Made by a program: the position numbers and the translations under genes. Positions 11,036 to 21,934 of a stretch of 64,000 bases of DNA are shown in pieces. The notes beneath the pieces were generated by a model, which worked only from the letters and a program-made list of their open reading frames with translations, was not told the DNA's origin and made no database searches. The DNA comes from Schizochytrium sp. CCTCC M209059 (Eukaryota; Sar; Bigyra; Thraustochytrida; Thraustochytriidae): NCBI GenBank assembly GCA_000818945.1, contig KN805382.1, positions 232,392 to 296,391 of the forward strand, written 5' to 3'. Position 1 is the first letter of the stretch. Each line of letters starts with the position of its first letter.

Positions 11036-11371
11036 CGCGCCGAGCCCTGCGCTGCGCTGCCCCGCTCGCCGCCGCCCGCCCGCCCGCAGTGGACGCAGCG
11101 ACCTAGCCTAGTTCTTTCTGTTCTTGCGGTGCTAGTCAGTCAGTCGGTCGAGGAAAGAGACAGAGAAAGAAGCGAGGGGAAACGGGCCCCAGCCGCCACC
11201 GGCAGCCTCCCGCCTGAGGCCGGCCGCCCCCGCGCGCGCCTGTCTTTCTCGCCGCGGCCGCCGCCGCCGCCGGGAGAGATAGGCGCAGGGAAGGCGGGCG
11301 CGAAGGCGAAGGCGAAGGCGAAGGCGAAGGCGAGAAAGACAGACAGGCGAGGCGGGCGGGCCGCGGCGGAA

Positions 11372-11402
<31 letters not shown>

Positions 11403-12050
11403 GCTGGCGACGGAGAAAGGAGGCGAGGCCGAGCGCGGAGGAAACGCCAGTGGGGGCCGGGGGGAGGTGCGGGCCAGTGGCGCGAGAGGGGCGGCGGCGC
11501 CAGTGGAGGCGCGCGAGGCAGGTCGTGTAGCGGCGATAGAGCACTTGCGCCGCGAGGCAGAAAGTGCGGAATCGCCGCGGAATCAGCTCGGTCGGAATCT
11601 CGGCCGCTTCGGCGCGCGTTCCTGTGGAGCAGTCGGTGGCTCCTGGGGGGAGGAGTACTTCTCCTACAGTCCTCTTACGGCCACCGGGACTTGCGGGAAG
11701 GTGTTGAGAGAAAGGCGGACGACGTAGTAGCCGAGCCAGTAACCCGGAATGCCGGTATTGAAGTCCGGAAATTCGGAGTAAGCATGGTGTGTACTGACAT
11801 GACTGATCTGGTGCGTGGAACCCGGGGTCCGTTGACGCCCGTCTCCTACTACTCGTACATGCACAAGATTGTCGCGATCGCAAAGACCTCGCTCGTTGCA
11901 CCTTCATAGAGAGCCAGGTTCTGCGGGATTGTAAAGCGTGCAGCGCATTTTTCTTTGTCGTGTGTGCTCCCCTCGCATCGCTCGCCAGCCTTGGCTGGTC
12001 GAGGAGACTGACGGACGCTGACGAACGACGACGCCTCGAGGCATGCCACC
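11036..12050. promoter_or_regulatory. divergent promoter region with simple repeats
   Basis: About 1 kb between the DUF1664 gene (-) and the 2719-aa gene (+). It has (GAAGGC)n at 11302-11333, (TGCC)n at 11371-11401 and, at 11541-11576, a CACTTGCG element followed by AAAGTGCGGAATCGCC, which resembles the CAAGTGG-GAAT elements before ZPR1. No gene is supported. Confidence 0.45.
11302..11401 (+). repeat. GAAGGC hexamer and TGCC tetramer tracts
   Basis: Five hexamer copies (11302-11333) and about eight TGCC copies (11371-11401) separated by GC-rich DNA in the divergent promoter. Simple-sequence DNA with no coding role. Confidence 0.8.
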
Positions 12051-15000
12051 ATGTCGTTCGCGTCCTCGTCGGCAGCTTCCGGAGGAAAATTCCGTCTGCG
12101 TGCCCGCATGCGCACGCTAGGACGCGGCGCCACAAGCAATGGTTTCGGACCTCAAAACGGAGATACGCAGCATCAAGGCGAACCCTGCTTCAGTTTGGCC
12201 CTTGTCGACGAAGACGACGAAGGCGCGCAGCAGCAAGCTCGTCGCGCCGGGAGGAACGGCACCCATGACGAAATTATCCTCCACCGAGAGCACCTCACAG
12301 ATACAGAAAACGAGACCAAGACACACCAGCGCAAGGGTCGGCTCAGTAGGAAACGCACCCGACGCACCGCCGACCTGCAACCTAGCGACGCCTCACTCCG
12401 ATTCAAAACGCTCGACGCACTATATAAATTCATCGAACTCAGCTGTCCTGGTACACCAAGTCTTCAAGATGCAGCCAAAGTTGACCTTTTCGTCGACGTT
12501 GATGCGCTCGGCCTCGACACACAGCGCGCGTTTGCGTTCCTCGAACTCACTGACCACCGGCACAAGGTTGCCGAGCACCTGCTGCGCATCACATCAGCGA
12601 ATTGGCTCCCCGTCGTCTCGGACAAGAATTTTTGCGCCGTGCTTCAGCGCTGGCTGCTCAATGCGTCCAACCGCCGCGCGGCAAAGCTTCGCGCAGCATT
12701 TACCCAAATCGATCGTTTTCTCCTGGGCAAAGGCAAACTCCGTTATGCCGTGCTTCGCCTTAATGCGGGCGAAACACACTTCCAAGCCGACCCGTCACAA
12801 CAACTGCAAGACGTTCGGGATCATCACGCCCAAGGCCTTCATGAGCTCTGGGAACTAGCACTCCATGCCGAAAATCACGCATCCTTTTCCGACGAACGTC
12901 TTGAGCAGATACTCACCTTTCTTGAACGCGCAGAGCGCAATCATCCCACGCAGGCCATTGCTGCGGGCGCACTTCAGGCACTCGCACTGACCACGACCGG
13001 TACGTATCAGCGTCTCAAGCAACTCGAGGCACCGCAACGTGTCTTCCACGTGATCCACAACAACATTGCCAACCTCGTGTCCTATCCCCCTCCACAAGCC
13101 GCGCTTTTGCTCTTGCGCATGCTTGCCCATTTCGCCTCTGACCCCATGTGCATCGCGCCAGCGCTCGATCAACTCGGATTCTTCGCCGCATGCATACAGT
13201 CTGGCGCATCGCCGGAAATCTGCGAAGCTATTCTCGGCGTTTATTTGCCCATTCTCAACGTTTCTGCGGCATTATCTGCCACGGTGGCGGACGAGGCGAA
13301 ACCGGCCCACAACGCTGGCACTGGCGCTGGCAATCACCCCACTATCTCTGCGCCCTGTGAGCTGCAATCCTATTCTTGCACCGAGCTCACGCGCGAATTG
13401 TCGACTTCAAGGCGACGCCGAACAAAGCGAAATCGTGCCAGCTCCGTCAAGTCAGTTACAATCGGCAACGCAAGAGCAAGTACCACCGCGCTCGGTGATT
13501 TCTTGCGAGAAATTGCTCAGCGCGCCGCAACGCCTGCATGTACCGACGTTGCCTGCAAAGTCGGCGCCGCAGTTCTCGTCGCGCAAATCGCCCATGGCGC
13601 AGAACTGCAGGATAAGCTCTGTCGCGCTAAAAAATGCACAGGGAGAGTCCATATCCAGACAAAGCACGATCCCAACACCTTGCCTCTCTTGCATCCTCTG
13701 CGAAACTTTCTTCTCGCATCAAAAGTCGTCTCTACCGGCGTTGTCGGTCTTGGCCGCTGGGCCCTGGCCAAGATCGCTCGGCGTGTCGAAGCTCGCGTAT
13801 CCCACTTCGCACCTTCGCTTCGCAGACTTCGCGACCTCGTCCTAGGAACCGAGGCACACTCGCTCGACGCAAGCTCCGCAGGTGACGGCACGTTTCATCG
13901 GATGGGTTCGCAAGCTTCAATCGCGTCTGCGTCTATTGCTGTTGCTGGTGTTGGAGACGAGCCACGGAGTTTCTCATCAAAGCCAGAAATAAGTGTTCCT
14001 GCCAAAGGTTATCTCGGCGAAGCCTATGGAGAGACCAATGAGCTGTCTGCTTCCAAAGGTACACAGTGGATGTCGTACGAGACCAAGGATCATCTCCCCA
14101 ACTCTACGGACGCATACGTGCTTGAAGTCTTATTTCATGTCATCAACTCCTGCTCCGCTTGGTCCATCGCCATGAACAAACAATGTGTCGGCAGTCGTGA
14201 CGTTTTCGTACGATGCAAAACGCATGCTTCCTCCGTGCAGGATCGTGAGCTCGACGCAGTTTTCAACTTTCTTGCCCATTTCCTCGGCTTCGGGCATGAG
14301 GGCTGGCTGCGCTTATACCTTGTTGAGACATTCCAGCATTGCCCCAGAACGCAACATCGCCTCGACGAGGCGCTTTGTCTGGCCGCTATTGCCACAGAGC
14401 GACTCCTCGACGTGCCGCAAATTGCTGCTCGCTTGCTTCGCAGGGGAACTTCAGCGGCAGTGTCCGACGTAGCGCAAAGTCACGAAACCCACGAGGACGC
14501 TTCAGGACTCCTGAACAGCTTTCGTCGTAGAGCCACGTCCAACTTTAAGACTGCGCGCCGCCGATGCAGAGACGATGCGGATACAGAAGTGCATGCACGC
14601 AGCCAATTATTATCGAATGGTGAGTACGGCAAACTTTCTGTTCAAGACGACATTGCACTTCATCGAGTCAATGTTCCGCAGCCTCAAGCTTCGCCCTTTC
14701 CTTATTGGCCTGCACTGCCGGTGCTCACCCCAATTGCTGTGCAAAATGCGACGAGCGCAGCTGTCGAAGAGTCCATGGCTCGCAGTCTCATCAATATGCT
14801 TGCAAAAACGCAGCAGGGTCATGATCTCGTCGACTCAAATGGCGGACTTCACATGCTTCTATCGCATCTCACCTCGTGCCGTTCGTCCTGGCAATTTGCG
14901 CGAAGCAAAACGACTCATGTCCTCTTAGCCGGGGCCATCATGCTCTTTACTTTTGGGCCAGTGCTCCCTGACGCTAATGCAGACACTGTTGACTTGAACA

Positions 15001-18000
15001 GACCACTTGAAGCTTTACCAAAGAATACCTTGCAGCAGCCAAGTGCGCCAGCATCACCGGCGCTCGCCGCCGTAGCGGCAAGAAAAAGTGACCTTGTTGC
15101 AGCCGCAACTGCTACATCTGCTCTTAGTGCAGCTGGTACTGGTTCTGGCTCTGGTACGGGAACAAGTGATGTCTCGGCCTTCTTAGAGGCAGCATCGAAA
15201 TCAAGAGCGCCGTCGTCGCCCCGGAAGCCTTCCATGTCAAAGAAGCCACTGTCACCCGACGCGTCGCAAAGACCAGCTGCAACGTCTGCGGTAGCATCCG
15301 AAGCGAAGCTCAACACCGCCTCGGATGCGCTGACGTCGAACAATCATCTCAAGACGGTGTCAAGCGACGTCATCTCTGCCCTGATCTATCAGCTTGCTGC
15401 GTTTGCAGCAAATGATGAGCTACACTTCGCGAATTGCGTCTCGAGTCTTGCCATGGCAACGTGGTGTCTTGCACGACATCAAGAAAATGCCACTCTCTTC
15501 ATCTCTCAGCAAAATGCGGTCGGAACGTTGTTGGGGATTATTCACCGAGCGATTGGTGGCATCACAAAGGCAGGACCAGAAATAGCCAAGGGGAGTCTCG
15601 CGCGACTCGAAAATATAGAAGCAAGTCTAAGCGCCTTGTGGCTTCTCGTGTTTCAGGGTGATACTCTTCGTCAAGCGTCCGCCCGTACTTCACTATTCGA
15701 GGATTTACTCCTGCACAGAGCCGTGCAGACCGCCTGCGATATTGTCGATACTGTTGTCGCTGCGCGTGAACGTTGCGGACGGGTAGCCCGACAGTCGGTA
15801 CAGCTTGCTGGTCCCGCCAAAGACATCATGCAACGAATCGCCTTGCAGGCTCTTAACCTTTTGTGGCTGGTAGTGGACTTCTCGCCTGTTCTTCTCATCA
15901 TCCCTGCCAAACCGGCAAATGCCTTCATGCTCGACATTCTGTATAAATGCAGTTATTCGCGCGCAATGTGCCCTCAGGTTCGTGAGCGAAGTACAAACCT
16001 CCTCGCGCATCTTGCGCACAGAATACGAACTCTCAAAGATCCGCGCGTCATTGCGCAAAAAGGTGTTCTCAAGCAAAAGCTTCGAGCCTCCAATCTGCTC
16101 AAACTCGCCATACATCACCTCGATGAAGACACCGAGGTTCTGCGGACCACTGGCGCAACCCTTTTGGCTCGGCTGCCGCTCTCCGAGGAGCATCAGCAGC
16201 TCCTCAAAAACAGTGGACGGGCGACGCAGCTTCTCGAACTTGCCACCGAAAGCTCGCACAAAGAACGACGGGCCGCGCTCCTCGCCCTTCTCAAGTATGC
16301 AGAATCAGATGTTGGACAAAAGGAGATCGCAAAACTTGGATTCTACCGCCTTCTCGTCGGATGCTGGGTTGCTGCTGATTCCCAGACACCCGACCTGCAG
16401 GATCTCCTTTCCGCGCTCTTGCAACTCCTTGCCGAAAACACCGCCAACCGACCCAAAATTTATCAAGCAGAGCTCCGTGCCAAAGAAATATCGGGATGGG
16501 CCGCGCTATCGGATGCAGAGTGGCAGGCAACCCTGGCCCAGGCCTCAGAAGAGGATGATCGCAGCGACGTCGGCAGCTCTCATATCGCAAATGCAGTCAC
16601 AAACTCTAGAAGGGACATTCGTTGCGCCTTTACTCGCTGGCTCGCCGAGCTCGAGTCAAGTCTGCGCGAAGACGCTTCCAACAATCTACTTCCGAGAGCA
16701 TCTCGCTCTTTTTCGGACCGTGAATGCCAGACAACTTTGCGTCAAAGCGGGCGAAGACCTTGTCCAAAGGAAGAGGACGATCTGTGCAAAGCCATGAGTG
16801 CCTTTCGAGCGCATCGTCTTGTCCTTGAGACTTCCCCGCAAAAAATTACCTCTCCGGACCGCTCCCTACTTTGGCCTTTTCGGTCCATTATTCTCGCCCC
16901 GAATGCGTCGCCACTGAACGCAGCCCCCTCGAAAAGTCAAGAAGCTAAATCAGCTTTGCGTGCCAACGACCACCTTGCTCGCGACATGACTTCTTCCCTC
17001 ATTTCATACGAGCGCGACAATGCAAATCCGGAGTCTTTTGACGAAGAGCAAGATCTCGAAATGCAGTTTCGTCTTGCGAAAGAACGTGCATGGGCCCGCA
17101 CCAACAAGACAGATACGCATGGCTCGCCGACGGCTCGGTCACCGGGTGCAAACAACGTAACAAGAGTGAAGGCTAGCGCAGCAAGATCACCCAAGCCTAC
17201 CCCACCACAGTCCCCCAAGCGACCCTTTGCCGCAGCTGGCTCGCCGCTTCTCTTGCCTCCTTGGAAGTCTGCCTCAATCGGTCCCAACGAAAAGAGCGGA
17301 AATCGCGTTTGGCTTCATGAGACTGTTGCAGGGCCGACGAACCGGCACTCCAGGTTCACAACATTTTCTCGCGCGCAATTTGCCGCGGCCAACGAAAAAC
17401 TTCATCATCGTCTGCGCTCCCCTGTCAAGTCCCTTTGGCAGGAAGCAGACCAGGCTGCGAAATTATCGGTGGACCCCTGGGCGCCCAGCATTAAAGACAT
17501 CGGCGTGACGTCTGTCACCGTCGAACGCGAAACCTTTTGCTTTGCGCCAGCGGGCAGCGAGGTTGCTGCAGCTCAAGAAACACCAGCACAATTTGTTGCT
17601 CGCGCTCTCCAGCATCCTCGCAACTCGCAGCGTCTCAAGCGCGACAAAATGGCGCTCTTTGGGCATGTAGAAGGCGCACGCGTCCATAAAGAACTCACAA
17701 TCTATGAGGCTCCCGAGGGTCGCCGTGGATACGTGTTTTACAATGGCCCACGTAACATCATTGACCTTTACCTGGACTTCGACAAGCTCGGTGCGCCTCC
17801 GTCCCCCCATGACCTCGTCCATCTTGGGAGAATCGACGTGGATGCCTCGCTTCAACATGACGAAAACAAGGACAACGTTAAAAGAGCGGTTGACGTCCAT
17901 CTCTCCGCGCGACAGATTCTCGATGCGTTGCCAGGGCTTCCAGACGGTGCAAGTGGTATGCTCGTGGACACACGTTCACTTGTGAGCAAACTCGAGCCAA

Positions 18001-20210
18001 AGGTCTTTCAGAAAATTCAGCGACCCGAGCCTCCCCAGGTGTATAGTCAAAACCACGAAGACGGTGCTCGCATCCCTCCTCCTGTGCTTGGCGAGCCGCT
18101 CAAGCAACTCGCTCATCTCGAGCGAGGCCAGGCCGAAACGGGTGTATGTTGGACTCCCGATGGATGCGTACTTGACGATACGCTACCGTTCGCTATTCGG
18201 GTTCCAGGGCGTATCGTGCGTCTCCTTGAGGGCGCCCAGGAGGAAGACGAAGGTCCGCAGCTTTGCGTTGAAGCTTTTGATGGCCGGCGGGCATTTCTCG
18301 ACGAGAATCCCATTGCAAAGGCATGCGCGAGCGTCGACTGGGAATTGAACATGAAAAAGAAAGGCTTCCGCGATTTTCTCGACCACTTTGACCCCGAGGA
18401 TGCCGAGATCGCCAGAGATCTCCTCATTGGTGCTTCGCCGCTGCTTCTCTCAATTTATCGCTTTTATTGCGCTCTCACGCCACAGAATCCCTTTGCGATG
18501 CTACCTCCCTCGTTTCTGCGGCTTCTCACGGACATTCATGTCCTCGGAAAAAAGGGATCCACGTTCACACATGATTGCATGAACATTTTCATTCGTGTAG
18601 CAAGCATGGTGCCTGACGACAATGATGCCAAGGTACGTCGTCTTAACGAGCAGTGTGATCCCCTCAGCCTCAAGCGGTGCCGCAGACTCATGCGTCATGA
18701 GTTTCTCGACGTTATCCTTCGCATCGCGCACGCCAAGTACTGCAACTCGGAAAATCCTTCAATTGCTGCTGCTCTCGATCATTTTATCCAGGTACACGTG
18801 GTTCGCTATCTCGGGCCCGAGACAGTTCTCGACTTTGATAGCTGGCGTGTTCGGTATCTCTACACGGAGGATGTCTCTGCCGTGATTCAAGCGCACCGCT
18901 CCATGCTTATACAGTGGTTTACAGAAATGGCTGGCACAACGCGACGTTCTTCGCGTTGGGGAGGGCTAGAAAAGGAACGACTTGCGATTCAAGAGTGGAA
19001 TCAAGGGCTACGTAATTTAGGGCTCTTCACAGCCAATTTTACTATTCGTGAGTCCACCTTTGCGTTTGTACTCTCGACCACGAATGTTGTTAATTGGGTT
19101 GCAGAGTGGGAACCAATGATTGCGCTCAGCTATCAAGATTTCCTCGAAGCCCTCGGTCGCGTCGCGGAACTCATTAGCATTCCGACACCCGAGCAACTCG
19201 AGTTCTTTGGTGTGGAGACCATCGTCGAGTTTTACTCCCTTATGGAACGTACAAATCTGTGGTCTGCCCTCGACCACTCCTCTACGCAAGCTCAAACGCG
19301 CCTCAAAATTTGGCAAAAGAGCTCCGACGAAGACGGTGCCGACGACTCCACTGCGGAGGAGGGCACCAAGACTGACGAGCGTTCGCTTTCCGAGAAGCTG
19401 ACCTTGCTTCTCGAGCTACTCGAATCACGCAACTCGATCGACGCTCGGCGCGAAGCCGAGCTCAGCTTTTGGATTTCCAAAAAGAAGCGACGCTCCAGCC
19501 AAGACAGGACTGTGCTCGCGAACAATGATTTGCATCACGAAAACACGCACGAAGAGCATGCTGGTCCAACTCAAGACTCCGGTAGTGAGGTTGATGACGC
19601 CAAGACTTCTTCGACCAAGAGCTCAACGGGACGGCGTCGCCGATCATCAGCTACAGAGCTCTTCACACTGGACGAGGAAGAAATGGCTGAGCTCGATGAG
19701 GAAGACGTGACTGCTGTTTCGGATGATCTTGAAACCTTTGAAATATCAACGGCGACCAAGCTCCATGAAATGTGGCGATCAAAGCGTGCTCGTCTCAGCG
19801 ACGGAAGATTCGAGCCTCGCATCAAGGTCATCAACAATACTGAGTATGACATTGCGAACCTTGAATTCCATCAGTTGCCGGACTACTTTAAGCTAGAAAA
19901 CTTGCTTGCCTCGCACGCTGCCTGCGAGTCCATTCGCCGCTGCTGGAACCAAACCATGGGCGACACTCGCACAGAGAGATTGCGCAATCTTCGGAAAACG
20001 CTCAAGACCCCGAACTTCATCGAAAAGGCCAGCGCGGAACAGCATGATAACTGGCTCAAGCGCAATGGCAAGCTTCCCTGGGTCACTGACGAGCAGCGTG
20101 GCCGTTACGAAGATCTTTCAGAAGAAGAGAAACAAAAGGATCGCGATATTGTTCTCGTTGGCATTGAAGTTTACCTCGAGACTCAGTTCTCTGACGACAA
20201 GGCGGTTTAA
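12051..20210 (+). CDS. giant 2719-aa armadillo-like protein with RyR-like tail
   Basis: A single open frame of 8.2 kb with a strong start context (GCCACCATGT). Residues ~100-960 and ~1110-1560 are runs of amphipathic helices with Leu/Ala spacing like armadillo/HEAT repeats; the two blocks are separated by a disordered Ala/Ser/Pro segment (~996-1083). Residues ~1600-1800 are polar. A conserved-looking helical region (~2080-2420) includes IYRFYCAL and RHEFLDVILRIAHAKYC. An acidic Ser-rich linker follows. The last ~70 residues contain RYEDLSEEEKQKDRD, resembling the PY-ELP-EEK-DR core of the RyR repeat domain. I cannot name the protein; the solenoid call is firm, the RyR call is inference. It may be a scaffold of the cytoskeleton, cilium or calcium signalling. 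No transmembrane channel segments are visible. Confidence 0.85.
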   Translation: MSFASSSAASGGKFRLRARMRTLGRGATSNGFGPQNGDTQHQGEPCFSLALVDEDDEGAQQQARRAGRNGTHDEIILHREHLTDTENETKTHQRKGRLSRKRTRRTADLQPSDASLRFKTLDALYKFIELSCPGTPSLQDAAKVDLFVDVDALGLDTQRAFAFLELTDHRHKVAEHLLRITSANWLPVVSDKNFCAVLQRWLLNASNRRAAKLRAAFTQIDRFLLGKGKLRYAVLRLNAGETHFQADPSQQLQDVRDHHAQGLHELWELALHAENHASFSDERLEQILTFLERAERNHPTQAIAAGALQALALTTTGTYQRLKQLEAPQRVFHVIHNNIANLVSYPPPQAALLLLRMLAHFASDPMCIAPALDQLGFFAACIQSGASPEICEAILGVYLPILNVSAALSATVADEAKPAHNAGTGAGNHPTISAPCELQSYSCTELTRELSTSRRRRTKRNRASSVKSVTIGNARASTTALGDFLREIAQRAATPACTDVACKVGAAVLVAQIAHGAELQDKLCRAKKCTGRVHIQTKHDPNTLPLLHPLRNFLLASKVVSTGVVGLGRWALAKIARRVEARVSHFAPSLRRLRDLVLGTEAHSLDASSAGDGTFHRMGSQASIASASIAVAGVGDEPRSFSSKPEISVPAKGYLGEAYGETNELSASKGTQWMSYETKDHLPNSTDAYVLEVLFHVINSCSAWSIAMNKQCVGSRDVFVRCKTHASSVQDRELDAVFNFLAHFLGFGHEGWLRLYLVETFQHCPRTQHRLDEALCLAAIATERLLDVPQIAARLLRRGTSAAVSDVAQSHETHEDASGLLNSFRRRATSNFKTARRRCRDDADTEVHARSQLLSNGEYGKLSVQDDIALHRVNVPQPQASPFPYWPALPVLTPIAVQNATSAAVEESMARSLINMLAKTQQGHDLVDSNGGLHMLLSHLTSCRSSWQFARSKTTHVLLAGAIMLFTFGPVLPDANADTVDLNRPLEALPKNTLQQPSAPASPALAAVAARKSDLVAAATATSALSAAGTGSGSGTGTSDVSAFLEAASKSRAPSSPRKPSMSKKPLSPDASQRPAATSAVASEAKLNTASDALTSNNHLKTVSSDVISALIYQLAAFAANDELHFANCVSSLAMATWCLARHQENATLFISQQNAVGTLLGIIHRAIGGITKAGPEIAKGSLARLENIEASLSALWLLVFQGDTLRQASARTSLFEDLLLHRAVQTACDIVDTVVAARERCGRVARQSVQLAGPAKDIMQRIALQALNLLWLVVDFSPVLLIIPAKPANAFMLDILYKCSYSRAMCPQVRERSTNLLAHLAHRIRTLKDPRVIAQKGVLKQKLRASNLLKLAIHHLDEDTEVLRTTGATLLARLPLSEEHQQLLKNSGRATQLLELATESSHKERRAALLALLKYAESDVGQKEIAKLGFYRLLVGCWVAADSQTPDLQDLLSALLQLLAENTANRPKIYQAELRAKEISGWAALSDAEWQATLAQASEEDDRSDVGSSHIANAVTNSRRDIRCAFTRWLAELESSLREDASNNLLPRASRSFSDRECQTTLRQSGRRPCPKEEDDLCKAMSAFRAHRLVLETSPQKITSPDRSLLWPFRSIILAPNASPLNAAPSKSQEAKSALRANDHLARDMTSSLISYERDNANPESFDEEQDLEMQFRLAKERAWARTNKTDTHGSPTARSPGANNVTRVKASAARSPKPTPPQSPKRPFAAAGSPLLLPPWKSASIGPNEKSGNRVWLHETVAGPTNRHSRFTTFSRAQFAAANEKLHHRLRSPVKSLWQEADQAAKLSVDPWAPSIKDIGVTSVTVERETFCFAPAGSEVAAAQETPAQFVARALQHPRNSQRLKRDKMALFGHVEGARVHKELTIYEAPEGRRGYVFYNGPRNIIDLYLDFDKLGAPPSPHDLVHLGRIDVDASLQHDENKDNVKRAVDVHLSARQILDALPGLPDGASGMLVDTRSLVSKLEPKVFQKIQRPEPPQVYSQNHEDGARIPPPVLGEPLKQLAHLERGQAETGVCWTPDGCVLDDTLPFAIRVPGRIVRLLEGAQEEDEGPQLCVEAFDGRRAFLDENPIAKACASVDWELNMKKKGFRDFLDHFDPEDAEIARDLLIGASPLLLSIYRFYCALTPQNPFAMLPPSFLRLLTDIHVLGKKGSTFTHDCMNIFIRVASMVPDDNDAKVRRLNEQCDPLSLKRCRRLMRHEFLDVILRIAHAKYCNSENPSIAAALDHFIQVHVVRYLGPETVLDFDSWRVRYLYTEDVSAVIQAHRSMLIQWFTEMAGTTRRSSRWGGLEKERLAIQEWNQGLRNLGLFTANFTIRESTFAFVLSTTNVVNWVAEWEPMIALSYQDFLEALGRVAELISIPTPEQLEFFGVETIVEFYSLMERTNLWSALDHSSTQAQTRLKIWQKSSDEDGADDSTAEEGTKTDERSLSEKLTLLLELLESRNSIDARREAELSFWISKKKRRSSQDRTVLANNDLHHENTHEEHAGPTQDSGSEVDDAKTSSTKSSTGRRRRSSATELFTLDEEEMAELDEEDVTAVSDDLETFEISTATKLHEMWRSKRARLSDGRFEPRIKVINNTEYDIANLEFHQLPDYFKLENLLASHAACESIRRCWNQTMGDTRTERLRNLRKTLKTPNFIEKASAEQHDNWLKRNGKLPWVTDEQRGRYEDLSEEEKQKDRDIVLVGIEVYLETQFSDDKAV

Positions 20211-20581
20211 GTTTTTCAAGGTTTAGGCGGAAAGAATCGTCTTTCACCCGAGAAGTAGGCTCATCTGAATATTTGGAATGGATTGGCTCACAATCAAGTC
20301 TTCCCCTTTGTACAATCAACGATGCCCGTGTTGATCTCCAGCGAAGTCCTTGTGATGCGCAAAGACAAGTATCGGGCAGCAACACTCGCGGTAAAGTAAG
20401 CTTGTACACGTTTCTCCGCCAAACGTCGAAAGATCCGTCATCGATGGAAAGATTGTGAATAGAGTTGGAATAAAGAAAAAGGATAGGCCAGGATTAAAAT
20501 CCCTGCTCTTTGGCGTGTGGCCAAGGTTGGAACGAATTACACAAAGACGAGGTATCCAATGGTTGAAACACAAAAAGTGTC
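20211..20581. other. convergent spacer
   Basis: 371 bases between the stop codons of the giant gene and RABL6. Nothing recognised; presumably 3' UTRs. Confidence 0.5.
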
Positions 20582-21934
20582 TCATCGCGTGTACTTTTCA
20601 ACGAGACTTCGAGAGGCTTGCTGTTCGCGATAGTAGTCGTTTGAATCACAGTCCTCGTCACTCTCGACGTCGTCCAAAAATGCCTCCAAAGCATCCTTGG
20701 CGCGCAAATTTTCCTTGTCCTGTGGTACGCTTTTGCGCTCGACGCCAGACTTGTCGCTTGCAAGCTTCTTGCTGTGCGAAAGCTTTAGCGCACTAGGACT
20801 TGAAGAACTGTTGGTGCCGGTCGAGGTATGGTGTACAAGCCTCAGGGCATGCGATGAAGATTTCTCCATTTGAGCTTGGGTAGCCACGCTTGTTGAAGAT
20901 GACGTGTCCCCGAGAACCGCGGAGGAGTGATTTGCAGCCGATATCGGTGGCTTTGTTTCGACTGGAGCAAGCGAGGATAGAGATGTAAGAAAACGAGCAT
21001 AATCTTGCTCTTGTACCTTTGTAGAGAGAGATGCGCTTGCCTCTTGAAGTCTGGCTTCTGTCAACCGAAGCTGGTCCGCAAGGGTCTGGCGTCTTCGTCG
21101 CAAAAATGGGACCGAGAAGAACGAGTAGAGCAGATCAAGCCCAAATGAGTCCTTGAGCGAGCATCGAAAGTGCTGCAAGACGCCGAGACCGCTTTCACCT
21201 GCACCATCAAGCTCACGGACCTCCTGAAGTGCTGTCTCAGCCTCTTCCATGGTGACAAGGTCATCGTGACTCGCCGAGGAGTGGTTCGTCTGACCTTCCA
21301 GGTCTGCGAAGTTGCGAAGAACAACGCATGGAAGATATGCGGGGGCAGCGCGAACAATTTCGAGGGCCTCTTGCCACGAAGAACGTTTTAATGGGTTGTA
21401 CAAGACGACGATGCCGTCTGCGTCCCGATAAACGTCAACCTGGCGCGCATCGAGCGGGACGATCTTGGTGGCTCCGGACGAAGGTCGACGTCGCAACATT
21501 TGGAAGTGCGCGTCCGCAAGCGCAGCAGGGGCGTCTTCGTCGAGATTCGACGCTCGCTCACGTGCGATCCCAGCGAGCTCCTCCTCACTCGCGCCATTTG
21601 GGTCTGTCAGAGCGATATCAACAACGTCCCAGGCCTCGAGCTTGACAATTTCCTCTGAAATGCGGTTGCGCCAGTGGACGTGTCCGACCGAAATTTCTGG
21701 CGTTGGGTGGTAGTCTACAAAGCTTTGCGGAGACTTTCCGCGAAGGCGCAGAAGGAGTGTTGTTTTCCCGCATCTCCTCGCGCCACGCAGGAGAATCTTC
21801 ACGTTGCAGTTCACGCCTTGGCGCAGCCGCGCCTGCAGCCTTGGGTCGAGCTTAGAGAACGCGGGAGACCCTTCTCCTGACGCCGACGCCGACGCCGACG
21901 CCGACGCTGACGTCGACGAGGTTGTGGCGCCCAT
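20582..21934 (-). CDS. RABL6: RABL6-like GTPase-related protein
   Basis: 450 aa. After a Ser/Ala-rich N-terminus encoded by hexamer repeats, residues ~38-60 read QGVNCNVKILLRGARRCGKTT, matching the RABL6 (PARF) block with P-loop GARRCGKT. The WDVVD switch region, a PTPEI segment and an FFSVPFLRRRRQTLADQL segment after the GTPase fold are diagnostic of RABL6. The usual NKxD guanine-specificity motif is degenerate (NFAD), as in the family. Start: the ATG at 21934 follows the last in-frame upstream Met-free stretch and gives MGATTSS, an N-myristoylation-type sequence. Mammalian RABL6 is linked to cell-cycle control. The C-terminal ~130 residues are disordered. It is head-to-head with the GT2 gene. 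Confidence 0.9.
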   Translation of the reverse strand: MGATTSSTSASASASASASGEGSPAFSKLDPRLQARLRQGVNCNVKILLRGARRCGKTTLLLRLRGKSPQSFVDYHPTPEISVGHVHWRNRISEEIVKLEAWDVVDIALTDPNGASEEELAGIARERASNLDEDAPAALADAHFQMLRRRPSSGATKIVPLDARQVDVYRDADGIVVLYNPLKRSSWQEALEIVRAAPAYLPCVVLRNFADLEGQTNHSSASHDDLVTMEEAETALQEVRELDGAGESGLGVLQHFRCSLKDSFGLDLLYSFFSVPFLRRRRQTLADQLRLTEARLQEASASLSTKVQEQDYARFLTSLSSLAPVETKPPISAANHSSAVLGDTSSSTSVATQAQMEKSSSHALRLVHHTSTGTNSSSSPSALKLSHSKKLASDKSGVERKSVPQDKENLRAKDALEAFLDDVESDEDCDSNDYYREQQASRSLVEKYTR

